From: Adiantum capillus-veneris
Lineage: Eukaryota; Streptophyta; Polypodiopsida; Polypodiales; Pteridaceae
Length of the DNA: 64,000 nucleotides
Assembly: GCA_014529385.2 (NCBI GenBank)
Contig: CM043954.1
Span: 4,100,501-4,164,500, forward strand
Direction of reading: 5' to 3'
Shown here: positions 11,265 to 23,190 of the stretch, in pieces
Layout of the letters: every line of letters begins with the position of its first letter
Numbering within the stretch: position 1 is the first letter of the stretch
Notes under the pieces: generated by a model
Told to the model about the DNA's origin: nothing
Databases searched by the model: none
What the model saw: only the letters and a program-made list of their open reading frames with translations
Program-made: the position numbers and the translations under genes

Positions 11265-11385
11265 AGAGAGAGAGAGAGAGAGAGAGAGTAGAGATACTAA
11301 AGATCATCTATATGGCGAAGGAAGCAGGGATCTCCAGTTGACTGGGCTTCAGTCCCTCCTGCAAAGAATGGCGCCCTACCTCTGT

Positions 11386-11417
<32 letters not shown>
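11265..11417. repeat. (AG)n and (CT)n microsatellites flanking a LINE remnant
   Basis: AG array at 11265-11288 and CT array at 11391-11417, just before the coding remnant at 11436. Confidence 0.9.
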
Positions 11418-11421
<4 letters not shown>

Positions 11422-11435
11422 GGAAGGACTGTGCA

Positions 11436-12414
11436 ATGCGTCGCTTGGAAGCCGGAAAGAGGGCTTATTATGTATTTGAGAACATGTGCAATGCAGGAGA
11501 GATCAAGTGTTGGGCTCTCAAAAAGTACCTCTTTGACACATTGGTGACACCGGTGCTTCTTTATGGAGTGGAGGTGTGGGGTGGAAGCATCGGGAAGTCT
11601 ACTTGGAAAGAGTTTGAGAATGTCCAAAAGCGTTTTCTCACCAACTTTAATTCTCCAAGTCAAGACACAAACACCCTACATGCTCTTACTTCTTGAGTCC
11701 GGATCGCTTCCCATTGAGGTCTTGGGCATGGAAAGGGTTGTGGAGTACATGCGTAAGACACAACGTAGCCCTTTGCATCGACTTCCTAGAATCGCATATG
11801 AAGCAAGTCAAAAGGTTCAAAAGACATGTAAGAGCAAAATACTAAGTTCGGGGTGGATGCTTGATATCAAGAAATGGTTTGGAAGATGGGATGCATGTCA
11901 CTTGGTCAAGGATGCGTCGATCGACTCCCAAGTTAATGAGGCCTTCTTACAACGCCAATGTATCATGGCTTGGGAGAAATCCGGAGGTTCTCGCTTCAGC
12001 CATTACACCACACACGTTGCCCCAAACTACAAATCTCTCTTCTTCTCGGAACGAGGTAACCGAACCCATTCCTACATCCTTGAGCCCATCCCGTTGAGTG
12101 CGATCCGCACCATTGCCTCCATTCGTCTTAGCTCCCATTCTCTACGCTGCGAGACAGGACGTTGGGGCACTGGCGAGGAGTGTCATCGACTTTGCACCTT
12201 ATGCCCTCGTCAAGTGCGAGAGAGTGAGTACCACACACTACTTGAGTGCTCAGCTTTTGACCACATTAGGTCCTCTTTTCCCCATATATTCAGCCATGAG
12301 CTCTCCCTACATACCTTCCTCTCCCAACCACGATGTGGACTCTCTATTGCGACACTCATTTCAGCCATTTTTGAGCATCGAGAGTCACTTATGAACTCCA
12401 CTCACACCACGTGA
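11436..12414 (+). pseudogene. LINE reverse transcriptase C-terminal region with zinc knuckle, one frameshift
   Basis: The first frame (11436-11696) has RRLEAGKRAYYVFENMC, LFDTLVTPVLLYGVEVWGG and FENVQKRFL, the thumb and connection block of LINE RTs. A frameshift near 11680 moves to a frame running to 12414 with LESGSLPIEVLGMERVVEYM, and ending in CTLCPRQVRESEYHTLLEC, a CCHC-type zinc finger (CxxC...H...C). The catalytic RT blocks are absent, so this is a 5'-truncated copy, as LINEs often are. Relatively well preserved: only one break in nearly 1 kb. Confidence 0.8.
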
Positions 12415-12470
12415 CATGTTCATTTGGTCCCATAGGTCATATTTGACCTCCCAGGACGATAATAGAACTA

Positions 12471-12474
<4 letters not shown>

Positions 12475-12523
<49 letters not shown>
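12475..12523. repeat. (CT)n microsatellite
   Basis: About 24 CT units directly after the LINE remnant. Confidence 0.95.
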
Positions 12524-12524
<1 letters not shown>

Positions 12525-13774
12525 AAAGACCTGTGGCGCCCTCAACGCTCATGAGCCTCCTGGCGCCCTTCTGCATCGATGATTGACGGACCAGCATGCA
12601 CGCCACCTCTCTATGTTCATGAGTCCCTGCGCTGACAAGAACCATGTTCACCTCAGCTCTGGCTTGTCTCTCACATCGCACAGAGAAATACAACCCATCT
12701 GAGTTCACTTCACACTCAGCTGGGAATTAGGCAGCGTCGGAGATTACATCTAAAATCCAAATTTGAAATTTAGCTCTAAACTTTAAATTTGAAGGTGGGA
12801 AAGTGGACTCTTCAAATCAAATCAATTTACCTCTAGAATTTTATGTGTGTGAGTTTTCTAAATACTTTAGGAAAATTTTTATTTACTTGGTACGGACGTA
12901 TTCACTTGGCATGGACTAGGCCATTATCCTTGAGCCGAATCGCACAGCAGCCTTTGCCATCTTCTTTTAATGTTCTCTCCCAAAAGTAGCTCATGCATGC
13001 TTTTTGGCGTGCAGAAGGGCGAGGGTGACTTAAAAGCTTTAGACTTGTCCCTTGTTTCGGAGGTCTACACAAAGCTAGAAGCCAACATCGACTATTCTAA
13101 CAAAGCGTAAGCAAAGTTTATGATTGATCACCCCCAGAGGAGTTAGAAGCATGAAACATTTTCCAAAAGCCTAAAAAAGAATGGTGTTGAGCTTCCTAAG
13201 TACTTCACTACAATTTGCTCACCATCATTTTTGTCCCTTGATGAATCAAAGCTCTGCATAAGGAGCTTGAGCATGAGGGTAAGTTGAAAGAAGAGGAACA
13301 ACACAAAAGCATTAGTGATGATAGACATGAGAGCATCAGTGAGCACTACAGTCGACACAATGGCAAAAGTTGCATGAGAGATGATGATGGAGATCAAAGT
13401 CAACACAATGATTGAGATTGCGATAAACATTGTCCACACGAAAGTAGGTATGAAAGATGAAGAGACTAGGACAGAGGGGATGAATATAGAAGGGTTCATA
13501 GCGAGATGGATGGTGATCGAACGACTCACAAACATTAGGAGAAATATGAACCTTGCATGTGCCTGGTAAGGAATCTTAATTTTTAGGGATTAAGGCTAAT
13601 GTAGTGTGGGGTTTAGGGGGCAAGGGCATTGAAGAAGGTAGTTTTGAGTAGGTTTTTCTAGCCTTTTTTTTAGACAAATGTAGGATGTGGACAAAGGGTT
13701 ACTTTCTCTCTCTAGTTTTTTTAAAGTGAAGGAAGCATAGAGGTGTGTCCACATAATAAAAAACGTGGATCATA
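12524..13774. other. No gene recognised; degenerate repeat-like sequence
   Basis: A plus-strand stretch near 13270-13560 encodes charged Arg/Asp/His-rich pieces broken by stops, and part (13440-13500) resembles 57835-57915 at DNA level (TATGAAAGACGAA..., GACGAAGAGAC...). It is a shared repeat of unknown kind. Confidence 0.45.
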
Positions 13775-13950
13775 AAGAGACAAAATTTGACTTTTAAAAA
13801 AAAAATAATCATTTTTACTTGTTTCTAACTTAAAACTCCCTCCCAACATATATACATATCCAAAAATCATTTTTTGACCCATTTTTTAATCCATAAGCTT
13901 AGAAAGTCCATTTTTTCAAAACTCTTTCCCCCCAAAAAGTAATAAACATT
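13775..13950. repeat. Degenerate terminal inverted repeat of GE1, left
   Basis: Contains CTTAAAACTCCCTCCCAAC, AAAAATCATTTTTTGACCCA and CCCCCCAAAAAGTA. These match, in the same order from outside to inside, the reverse complement of the right side (about 35885-36135). Low complexity weakens the evidence. Confidence 0.4.
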
Positions 13951-14137
13951 TTGTTCTCTCCTCCTCTTCCCTCCTCTCTCTCTCTCTCCCTCTCCTCTCC
14001 CTCCTTGCCCCTACCTTCCTCCTCCTCCCCAATCTCTCCCTCCCCCCCCTACCTCCTTCTCTCCTTCCATCTTCCTCAACCTTTGTACCCTTCCCCCTCT
14101 ATCTTTTCATCATTTGCTTCCTCACGCAACAGCTTCC

Positions 14138-17095
14138 ATGGTGCTCACGGACATCACCAATGGTTTGCTTCCACCACCACGTACTCCGCACACCAAAAGC
14201 ATACATATTTGCTTACCCGCGGTATTTGCACCGAAGACCACTAGTGAAGGTGATCAAAGGTCATCACAGGAACGTCACACCGCTTGTGAGACCAATGTTG
14301 ACGTTTGGGTGGATGGCCATTTGTACCCTTACGATCCTATAAGCCGCTTCCATCCACACCGTTTAATAGCCTTTCCACATTTCTTCAATTTCTTGGGAGG
14401 GGAGAAGCAGGTTCGTTAGGCTATTGCAAGCGGTTGTGTATGGGTGCAGGTGCTTCTTTGCATATGTGGATGCACGAATGTCAAGCTCTTCACCTCAAGA
14501 CGACGGCATTACAAGAGAGTGTTGCCTCTTCGGAGAGGGTAGTTAAAACTCTTGAACAACAAATGCAAGAAAAGGAGTCTCACATCTAGAAGCTTACCAA
14601 CACCATCACATACTTGAAAGAAACACCCCTTGGTGCAAGGGAACGCAAACGCACGTATTCATCCATTGAAACTCTTGCACATTCGGGAGGAGCACGCAAA
14701 CGACGAGTTACAGCCACAAGGTGATTTGGTCTCTACTTGCATGATGCATTCTTACTTCACACTATTTTCTAACATTTATGTTTATTTGTTGCTAGAAACT
14801 TCATCCAGGAGGCATGCGGTGGAACAAGCCAAGATGATCGAGTCAACCTTCTTACTAGTTGTCTCAATACCCAGGACGTGATTTCTATCTTACAATCACC
14901 TGGAGGTAAGCACATTAAGGATGCAGTCACCAAGGACCTTATGTGTAAATTAAGAAATGTGGTTAGTGATGATGACATTCAACAAGCTTGTGATGAGGCT
15001 GGAATCAACACCAAAGCTTATCAGGCTATTTTCCAACTCCTAAAGGATGCCCTCAAAGAACATGGCATTGTGGAAAACCTATTTCCCGTTCCTCACAAGG
15101 TCAAGCTCGAAAAGAAGGCCACAAACGAAGATGTGTTCTCCCGCATTGGGACATACCTACGCATTGAGGACACAATGCCAACTTCGCTTTATGGTTCGTG
15201 CACAACAAAGACAAGGGGAAAAGGTAAGAAACAATCCATAAGACCTTCGGAGAAGGGCTTTCCTTACACAATGTGGAACAATATTTTCGTGGATCTTAGA
15301 AGGCTTCAAAAAGCCATGCTTAGATTTTCGAGTTACCTGAAGAAGGTGACACACTTTACTTTTTTCTTTGGTATTATTCTTGTTATAACTCTGAAGTTTA
15401 AGGTCTTAGCACTATTTATTTTGTAGTGCTTGGCACAAAAATCGCTTTTGTGCTGAAACTCGATGAGTGTCAAATAGTGAAAGGCCTAAGGTTAGAGAGG
15501 CTAAGTGTCACTCTAATGAAGGAGGCCCTTTTGCAAACCAAGCGAAGGGATTCAGTCGAGCCATCTCCCACCCCATCTTTTAGCGTGCAATCAGAGAAAG
15601 ACATTTGGTGGTTGGGTGCTATTGAGGTGCCCAAAGAGACCAATGGAGTACTTTCATGGATTTTTGAGAGAACTCCATGGATCACAGAAGTAATACACTC
15701 TCAAATTGCAGGTCAGAAGTTGGAGATTGAGGGTTTTGGTAGTTATGATGTGGAGTGGCACTTAGGTGGGGATTTGAAGACCATAAAGTGTTTGCTTGGC
15801 TGCAAACAAGGGGCTTCTTCTCTCATGCCTTGTCCATTTTGCACTCGAGGGTACAAACCTAATGGAAACAAATCACATAAGAGCACTGCAAAGGCCGGTT
15901 CCATCCTTCCATGACAAGGGCATAGAGAACAAGGGTTAGATTTTTGTGATGTCTGAGATGAAGGTAGAGAATGGGAAGCGTCTATTCTGACATGTCCCAT
16001 GCTCAATGCCCTAGACCGTGATCAAAAAGACCACGCTTGGAATCCAATCTTTCGATTTCCTCTATCGAATGTACATTTTTGTACATTACACGCATTCATG
16101 CGCATTTTTGATAGGCTATTGAAGCTCCACATTGACTATGCTTTCACAATGAAACCGTTGGAAAAGTCCCAGGAAGCGATCGAAAGAGTGGAGGTACTCT
16201 TGAATTCCATTGGCTGTCACGGTGGAAATGCGTCTATCGTTGCTGCAAAAAACACAGGGGAGGCCCATGAAATTGCTCAACAAGTGTCAATGAGTGGGCA
16301 AAAAGCTAGACACTTTTTGAAGAAAGTTTCCCAAGGAAAGCCAAGTCGATATGATGCTCAAAACAACTCCAACCAGCAAGCAGGTAACCTTTGGGAGCTT
16401 TGGAAGGAGTTATGCAAAGCTACTACCGACAGTGATTGAAATGGCGAGCTTTCAAACAAGCGCAAGCAAGTTTGGGCACATTTTGATAAAATGGTCAAGC
16501 TTATGGGCCTTAACAGCACAACAGAAGAACAACGCCAATCATTTGAAGAAGCCTTGGTGGATTTTACCAAGGTCTTCACCCTTTCTTGAGGTGAAAATAA
16601 CATCACACATTACATGGTAAGTCATTTTACATGGTGTATTCATTACAAGGGATTGTTTTTATTTAATAATGTGGATCTTTTACTCATGTGAACAAGATAT
16701 CTTGTTTGCGCATGGTGCATTTTTTATGCACAAGTATGGATCGCTTGAAATTTTTAGCACTCAAGGCATTGATCGAGAAGTCCCATTATCGAGCAAGGGG
16801 AGTGTACTTCAAAAATACTCGACATGGTGGTGGAATGGTGCAATCCAATTATTTGGAGGAGATGTTCAATTGGTTTTTTCGCACAACATTTGCTCGTAAG
16901 CTCACAATGGAGCGTGCGCGACAATCCAAGATTGCTATTGAAGTGCGGAAATGGAGTCGTCAAGAGCATAGCAACAAGTGGCAAATGTCGCAAGGTCCCA
17001 CCAAGCATGCTGCATGGCGGCGATGCAGAGTGCGACAAGGATCAAAGTGGATATTGCGCGAGTCACTAAACGTGAACACAGGGTCCAACTCTTAG
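14138..17095 (+). pseudogene. GE1 gene 1: large CxxC protein, candidate transposase or replicase, several breaks
   Basis: Starts at ATG 14138. Parts in order: short N-terminal block with VDVWVDGHLYPYDP; a coiled coil (LKTTALQESVASSERVVKTL) ending in an RKR-rich basic patch; a middle region (WNNIFVDLRRLQKA, FVLKLDECQ, FSVQSEKDIWWLGAIEVP); FGSYDVEWHLGGDLKTIKCL followed by CPFC; then FCTLHAFMRIFDR, LNSIGCHGGN; and last YGSLEIFSTQG with FKNTRHGGG. Each block pairs with gene 1 of GE2. Introns at about 14721-14795, 15346-15426 and 16619-16714. Breaks: frameshifts near 14350 and 16790; in-frame TAG at 14587-14589 and TGA at 15912-15914 plus one more. I do not recognise the family. The CxxC pair and His motifs suggest metal binding. 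Confidence 0.62.
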
Positions 17096-17234
17096 TGACA
17101 TGTTTATTTAAAAAATAATACCTTTTTAAAAAAATTTAGTGTGAACAGGGCCCTTTTTAAATGGGCCCTTATAAATATTGCATGCTCTCATAAACCACTC
17201 ATTTCTTAAGAACAGGTGAGCTCTTACAAACGAA

Positions 17235-18117
17235 ATGGCGCGCACCAAACAAACCGCGAAAGAGCATCCGCCTGCCAACAAAAACACCCTCGAAGGATGT
17301 GAGAAGCTGTCATGGCTTAAAGGCACAAGAAAACGGCCACGAACGCCTGGCCGTTCCAGGAACTCATCTGGTAGTGGGCATGGTGGTAGGGCACGAGAGC
17401 CATCAAGGACTATTGAATCTCCACCTCCTCAAGATATAACACCTAGAAGGAGAATGAAGCAACGTGCCCAGCGCTGGAGAGAAGTAGAGGGCCAGCAAAC
17501 AATAGAGTCTGCTAGGGAGCAGCCGTCGCGCCACCAATCACAAGCAGGACCATCCAGGACTCGGGTGGTCCATACAGACACTGAATCAGAGAGTGAGCCA
17601 CCATGGCTGCGAGAAAAAATACCGCGCACACACAGGGTGGCCATTGGGGGGAAGACATTGCCTGGAGGCCAGGGAGCTCACCCCACACGACAAGATCCGC
17701 GAGCCAAGGGAAGAGGAAGAATCAGAAGAGGCTGCAGAACCAGCCCCTAAGCATGTAAACAGGCGCAAGTCTAAGTTTTTCAAGAAGCCTAAACGCCGCC
17801 CGCCAGCAGATGTGCAAGTGCCCCCAAGACAACCGCAGCGGCGCCGAAAAATAGCAAGGGCATTTGCAGAAATCCGCCACTACCAGAAGACGACGGAGCT
17901 TTTGATTCGACGCGCCCCCTTTGCTCGCACTGTGAAGGAGGTGCTTCAAAGCCATGGAAATTAGTATAGAATGCAAGCAATAGCACTAGAGGCTATTCAA
18001 GAAGCTGCAGAGGCCCACATCATTTGGGTGTTGGAAGATACCAACCTATGCGCCATACATGCAAAGCGAGTGACAATACAACCAAAAGATATGCAGCTTG
18101 CACGTCGATTGCGATGA
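17235..18117 (+). pseudogene. GE1 histone H3-like protein with a long N-terminal tail (frameshift and one stop)
   Basis: ATG 17235 begins MARTKQTAK, the canonical H3 N-terminus. About 200 residues of Lys/Arg/Pro/Ser-rich tail follow, far longer than the roughly 40 of H3. The histone fold is at the C-terminus: EIRHYQKTTELLIRRAPF (helix N), [12 protein letters not shown] (helix 2), [19 protein letters not shown], ending QLARRLR. Loop 1 has the H3 length, not the longer CENH3 loop. The frame changes once between about 17600 and 17750, and TAG at 17962-17964 falls in loop 1, between helices 1 and 2. Stop at 18115-18117. It lies 140 bases after gene 1 on the same strand, inside the element. A spliced intron could explain the frame change but not obviously the TAG. 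Confidence 0.85.
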
Positions 18118-18249
18118 GACTTCGAGCATTAGCCGAAGTTACCCCTCTTTTTGTATTGCACACCCTTATCTTTGTAATGATTTGACTTTCCAATGACAAA
18201 ATGATCAACAATTGTGTCTACTATGTCTATTATCTTTGTAATGAAATGA

Positions 18250-18407
18250 ATTTGTAATTTCAAGTTCTGTATGTAATTTCAGTCAATTTCAATAAATTTG
18301 TGCTTTTTAAGTATCCTTGGGGGTAGATAAGCCTATAAGGGGCAAAGAAAAGCCTGGCCACAAGGGCGCGCAAATGGCCCATCCATCAGTTTTGGATGGG
18401 CCATTTG
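18250..18407. repeat. Foldback (palindromic) repeat FB1, left arm
   Basis: Pairs with 23101-23190 across the CACTA insertion: AAATTTGTGCTTTTTAAGTA here against TACTTAAAAAGCACAAATTT at 23161-23180, continuing through GCCTGGCCACAAGGGCGCGC. Before the CACTA insertion the two arms met in a near-perfect hairpin of about 100-bp arms. A second such hairpin, FB2, is at about 23519-23760. Confidence 0.88.
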
Positions 18408-18424
18408 CACTACAAGAGGTTATG

Positions 18425-18720
18425 TGCTCTTGTGACGCTCTTAGCGACGGAAATACACTGGGTTTTTATAACCCCCGGCGTCGCTATAAGCGTCGCTAAA
18501 AGCGTCGCTAAAAGCGTCGCTAAAAGCGTCGCTACGAGAGCGTCGCTATATGCGTCGCTATAGGCGTCGCTATAAGCGTCGCTATAGGCGTCGCTATATA
18601 GCGACGCTTATAGCGACGCCTATAGCGACGCTTATAGCGACGCTCTCACAGAAGAGTATAGCGACGCATATAGCGACGCTACAGAGCCATAAATAGCGAC
18701 GCTTATAGCGACGCCCGAGA
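18425..18720. repeat. CACTA copy b left subterminal repeats
   Basis: More than 20 direct and inverted GCGTCGCTATA-type motifs, including a self-complementary centre at about 18595-18605 (GCTATATAGCGACG). Presumed TNPA binding sites by analogy with En/Spm. Confidence 0.92.
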
Positions 18721-19079
18721 GAATTTTTTTTTGGTGGCAGGGCATTGAATGCCCTGCCACCCATCAACCATATTGTACTTGATTCACTTTTTAAAAAAAG
18801 TGCAAAGGTAAATAATAGACCCAAAATAGTCACCCACAAGACGCATTGTTTGCAAAATTGACAATTGTACACATCATAGACAAACTGAATTGATTGGCAA
18901 ATGTAATAATGACAATTGTACAACATCATAGGCATAAAGAATTGATTGGCAAAAGGAATTGCGGTGACAAATGTAATAATATACATGGTTCAAAAAGACG
19001 TATAAAATCCGTCTCATGATACATAAGCTATGAGAAACCCTAAACTAATGCTATCTAGCTACGGCTAAACTGACGTCGT

Positions 19080-20394
19080 CTAATCAGACGTCTCATCGCG
19101 TCCAAGCGGCGTATCTGTCGGATTCTGCAAAAAAAGACAATAAGACAGTTTTCAGTAAGTATAAACATATAACGACATTTATAAAACAATACAAAAAATA
19201 AAAAAGAGTAAACCGTAATACTAACCATGCCGCTGCGAGAACTGAGAATGTCCATCAGGGCGTTTAAGCCCTTCCTGCCTGCGTACTCGCGCTCGTACGG
19301 TGTGGGATCACGTCCTGTCATCGACCACTGTCAAAACATACAAAGATTTCATTATGTTAGAACTAAAAAACTCATAAACCCTAAACTATCGAACATCAAT
19401 AAAGAGCAATGTGAAAAGACTTACAAAATCGGCCTCAAATGATGCCCATCCACCGCTCCCCAAGTGGTGCGAGCTCCCTGCCTCTACTCGCGCTCTGGCT
19501 GCATCTTTTTGTTGCTTCCACTTGTCGGGATTCTCGCGCGCTGCTTTCTTCGCATTCTTCCAATCTTCTTTGGCCAGCCAATCTGGCCTATTCCACCCAT
19601 TCTTGATTGCTTTTTGCACTTCGGAACGCTTGTGTTTGCAGTATTCGCGCATTCGAATCTTCATCAGGTCTTCATTGAAGCGCTGATCCCGTGTTGGAAC
19701 GGGAAACTCATCATGAAGTATGCTGATGACTCTGTTTTTTAAATCACTTGGTACTTCACTCCATTTGTTTAGTATATAGTGTCTAAACAGCTGAGAGCAA
19801 AGACCACGCATGCGCGAGATCACCTTCTTGCCGTCATCATCCATGATGATGCCGCCGCTGATGTCGACGGAGTAAGGCAAGCCCTCTGGCCGGTGACGCG
19901 TGAACCTGGGTGTCCCGGCAGGGGTCTCTAGCGGCGTGTCGATGGGGGTACGGACGTCAGGTGTCTCCACCGCGCGTCTGGGCCCCGAAGCGAGGAGTGT
20001 CGAGTGGGGTGGCTCCTGGCGGAGTAGGTAGAGGTGTGTAGCTTCTAGGAACAGTCAGCCGTGCAAAACCTGGCGTAGACGGCGATGCTGTGGCTGGTGT
20101 GGGGGCGGGCAAAGAAGGGGAGGGTAAAGAGCCTCGTCGAACACGAGGCGGTGTGGAGGCATCGGTGGCGGAATCCCCACAACAACCGCCACCGCCACCA
20201 CTAGAGCGCCGGTGTCTAGAAGAGTGTGACGCTCGTCTCGTCGACGCCGAAGCTTCGGAGCGCGCCGAATGCTCCGAAAGAGAGGGAGATGCGGATGGTG
20301 TAGGAACGCGCGATGATGCGCTAGAGCGATGACGCTCCACGTACCACTGTCTCTGCTGCGGTGACAAAGAAGAAAGAAACTCCTCATCATCCAC
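19080..20394 (-). pseudogene. CACTA copy b TNPA-like gene (start lost, frameshift)
   Basis: Same three-exon gene as 603-1912. The start codon read as ATG in copy a is GTG here (20392-20394), and one extra base in the proline-rich part (about 19970-19975) shifts the frame. Beyond the shift the DNA-binding-like domain is intact, with CAG at the site where copy a has TAG. The three exons end at 19080. Confidence 0.8.
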
Positions 20395-20615
20395 ACCTGC
20401 ATTAAACACACGAATATTTAAACTTAATATTGAATGAATAGAGTAGACAATGACGCAAATACCATTAAATACAATGACGTAATGACGCATATAAATACAA
20501 TGACGCAATGAATCGAGTGGTAGAAGAGGCAAGTCAAAAACTCAGAATTTTCAATCAAAAGAGCTAGAGCTTTTACAGCACGGAGCAAAATTGTTCAAAT
20601 ACAATATTTGTGGCT

Positions 20616-21329
20616 TTAAGAGATCTCTCTCTCATCCTCGCATAACTCAGCATAACTTCCTATATCTATATAGAGCTCTCCGTTTAAACACATATCCTCT
20701 GTTTCATTTTGTAGCTCCTCTGCATGCACCCCATATAGAGCAGTAGCATCTTGATGCTCGTCTGGCACCACCGCAGCGGCTTCTGATTGAGCATCTTCTC
20801 TGATCTCCTCCATTGATGTCGTTGTGATTGGCACATGGTAGCCTTCATACGTCCTTGCACTACGAGGGGCTACCTCTATGACGTACCACCAGTTTGATGT
20901 AGACTTTGTAGGATGAAATACTACCTGCCAGAGCCACATAACTTACATGAGAGCTTTCAAGCACATAACTTGTAAAAGGGGGATGTTAACTATTTATATA
21001 CTTACTTGTTCACAATGCTCGGGTAGTACGAAAGTGTCTCTTAGGTCAGTCCATTTCTTAGTAGAATCCACCTCAAGAAAACCAGACTCTCCTCTACGCA
21101 CAGTAGCGTTTCGACCCTCCATGATTATCTTGAACCATTGCACGTCGAACAAGTCGACAAAAAATCCTCTGTAATCGATCCTCAAAATCTCTTGCAGCGT
21201 GCCGAAGTAAGTGAGTTCCGCCACCACGGGATCTGCATCAGAGGAACGTCGTCGATTACAAGGACATAAGACCCTCGTTGAGAGATAGGTGTTTCGGTTG
21301 GACGGTCCCACATCCTCGTCGCTACTCAT
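20616..21329 (-). CDS. CACTA copy b deletion-fusion ORF: TNPD N-terminus joined to DUF4216
   Basis: Exon 1 (21329 down to about 20997) begins MSSDEDVGPSNRNTYLSTRV with CPC, the N-terminus of TNPD in copy c, and passes without a stop across the deletion junction into the DUF4216 region (LTYFGTLQEILRIDYRGF). After a GTAAGT donor, exon 2 (about 20921-20616) gives FHPTKSTSNWWYVIEV and the acidic tail. The join preserves the reading frame, so a small protein without the catalytic domain could be made. Whether it is expressed is unknown. Confidence 0.6.
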
Positions 21330-21391
21330 AATGAGGATAAAAAACTTATAACCTAGACAACAAATTTAATATTCTATTGGCATTCTTCATC

Positions 21392-21463
<72 letters not shown>

Positions 21464-22820
21464 ACCTCACATTCTCTAGTCATGTCCAATCCCCGCACCC
21501 TCGGTCTAGAGGTGCACGGAGATCAGAACCACCGGGTTATAATCTCGTCTTTATTGGTCAATACCTATATTTGTGGGTACAAGAAATCTAGACACCCACG
21601 TCTACATGATACTGCATGTAGTGGACAAAATCCCTTTGCCTCTTCTCTAGCTGTAGCACTTCACTTCATCTTAACATCTTTTCACAGTAGATCTTTTCAC
21701 TGTTCGTCTAACTCTAAACCCTAAACCGTAAGTAATTCTTGCGTGGACTCGATCTAACGTAAATAAGCGTAAATCTAAATAAACGTAAATCTAACTAAAA
21801 ATAAAGCTAAATCTAATTTAACGTAAGTCTAATGACTAGAGGTTGTGTAGATGGTCATTGTGTCGGGGATGTAGTGACTCTTGCCGCCCTGAAGATCCAC
21901 CTTCTTCCCTATCTTCTGAAGACATTTCACCAGTACTTTTGGATCGACGGAGCCCACTATGAGTGAAGGCAGCAATACCCTATATTCCATTGAGGGCTTT
22001 CTTCACCCGCTTCATGCAGGCATCGCATCTATGGAGACCCGCATCTAATCTAATATAACATAAATCTAAATCTAGCTTAAATAAATGTAAATCTAGTTAA
22101 AAATAAACCTAAATCTAATTTAATGTAAGTCTACATATAACCTAATCTTTAACGTCTTTTAAAATAGTTTCCTACGACGTTATAACTCTCTTCTTCCTGT
22201 GTGTGTGCGCGGTGTGGATGTGTGTGCCAATAAAAAGAGATAAATGGTATAACCTTTCTATCACTCATGCCAAGTATGATAGATTGATTATGCCATTTCT
22301 CTCTTGAATAATAGGTCTTCAGTTCAACTCCTCGTCGCTAGATCTTTAGGTCTTTTAATTTTAATTAGTTTCCTACGACGCTCCCTTAGTTTCTCTTTCT
22401 TTCTCTCTCAATGTGTGTGCGTTTTTTTGGATCGTATGCATGTTTTCTTTCTCTTTTCCCTCTCTCAATGTGTGCGTTTTTTGTTTATGCATGTTCTCTC
22501 TCTCTTTTCCTCTCTCAATGCGTGCGTTTTTTTTTTATGCCATGCTCTCGCTCTCTTTTCTTCCTCTAAAAGTGATGTGTGCATGTCTTGTTTTTCTTTC
22601 GTTGAGCACTCTCCCCATCTCTCTCTCTCGTCTTCTCACATCTCTCTCCTCTCTCTCTCTCTCTCAAAAACACTATATGTGTTGTATATTGTGTGTGTGT
22701 GAGAGAGAGCGCGATGGAGAGAGAAGAGGGAAGGGAACATGAGAATGAGGAGAGAGAAGGAGCATACCTGGCTCTCCTTCCTCTCCTCGTGTGTGTGTGT
22801 GTGTTGTGTGTGTGTAAAAG

Positions 22821-22859
<39 letters not shown>

Positions 22860-22955
22860 GGGAGAGCGTTACCTGCTCTTTGCTTGAGGGCGTCGAAAAA
22901 CTCAGATCTGAGATCTGAGTTTTTGGGCGCGCTCGGTTATTTTTTTTACCCCAGT
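21330..22955. other. CACTA copy b non-coding right part
   Basis: Likely 5' leader and promoter side of TNPD. It holds a 36-unit TC array (21390-21462), repeated CTAAATCTAA-type sequence (21750-21830, 22040-22130), CT/GT-rich low-complexity sequence (22390-22720) and an AG array (22828-22856). Collinear with 30840-32750 in copy c, with a deletion of part of it. No gene. Confidence 0.75.
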
Positions 22956-23085
22956 GAGCGTCGCTATGAGCGTCGCAAATTTCTTTGTAAATTTGCGACG
23001 CTCATAGCGACGCTTATAGCGACGCTCATAGCGACGCCGGGATTTTTTTTTTTGAGCGTCGCTGTGTGAGCGTCGCTAATGTGAA
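22905..23085. repeat. CACTA copy b right subterminal repeats and ACTCAGATCTGAG palindrome
   Basis: A perfect palindromic core (AACTCAGATCTGAGATCTGA) at about 22906-22926 is followed by GCGTCGC motifs in both orientations to the end of the element. Copy c has the same arrangement at 32773-32945. Confidence 0.88.
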
Positions 23086-23100
23086 GAGCCTCTTGTAGTG

Positions 23101-23190
23101 TTGCGCGCCCTTGTGGCCAGGATTTTTTTTGCCCCTTGTAGGCTTATCTACCCCCAAGGGTACTTAAAAAGCACAAATTTACTAAAACCT
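23101..23190. repeat. Foldback repeat FB1, right arm
   Basis: Complement of 18295-18407; see the left arm. Confidence 0.88.

Larger units (their letters stand above)
18408..23100 (-). mobile_element. CACTA copy b, 4693-bp internal deletion derivative, TSD TTG
   Basis: Begins CACTACAAGAGG at 18408 and ends with its complement CCTCTTGTAGTG at 23100. The flanking triplet TTG is repeated at 18405-18407 and 23101-23103, the 3-bp duplication expected for CACTA. Relative to copy c it lacks about 3.0 kb: the whole TNP2 catalytic part and the DUF4218 region. The junction at 21254-21255 shares a GA with both deletion ends in copy c (27691-27692 and 30704-30705). It would need a transposase in trans. 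Confidence 0.95.

Noticed and set aside
13143-13535. 130-residue minus-strand frame, hydrophobic
   Set aside because: Antisense of an Arg/Asp-rich degenerate repeat; no start context, no homologue recognised.
17235-18117. Ordinary host histone H3 gene
   Set aside because: Tail is about 200 residues, the frame is broken, it lies in an element beside gene 1, and the sister element also carries an H3 fold.
20947-21174. Plus-strand frame opposite the CACTA DUF4216 exon
   Set aside because: Antisense shadow of a recognised coding exon; the same at 27384-27611.
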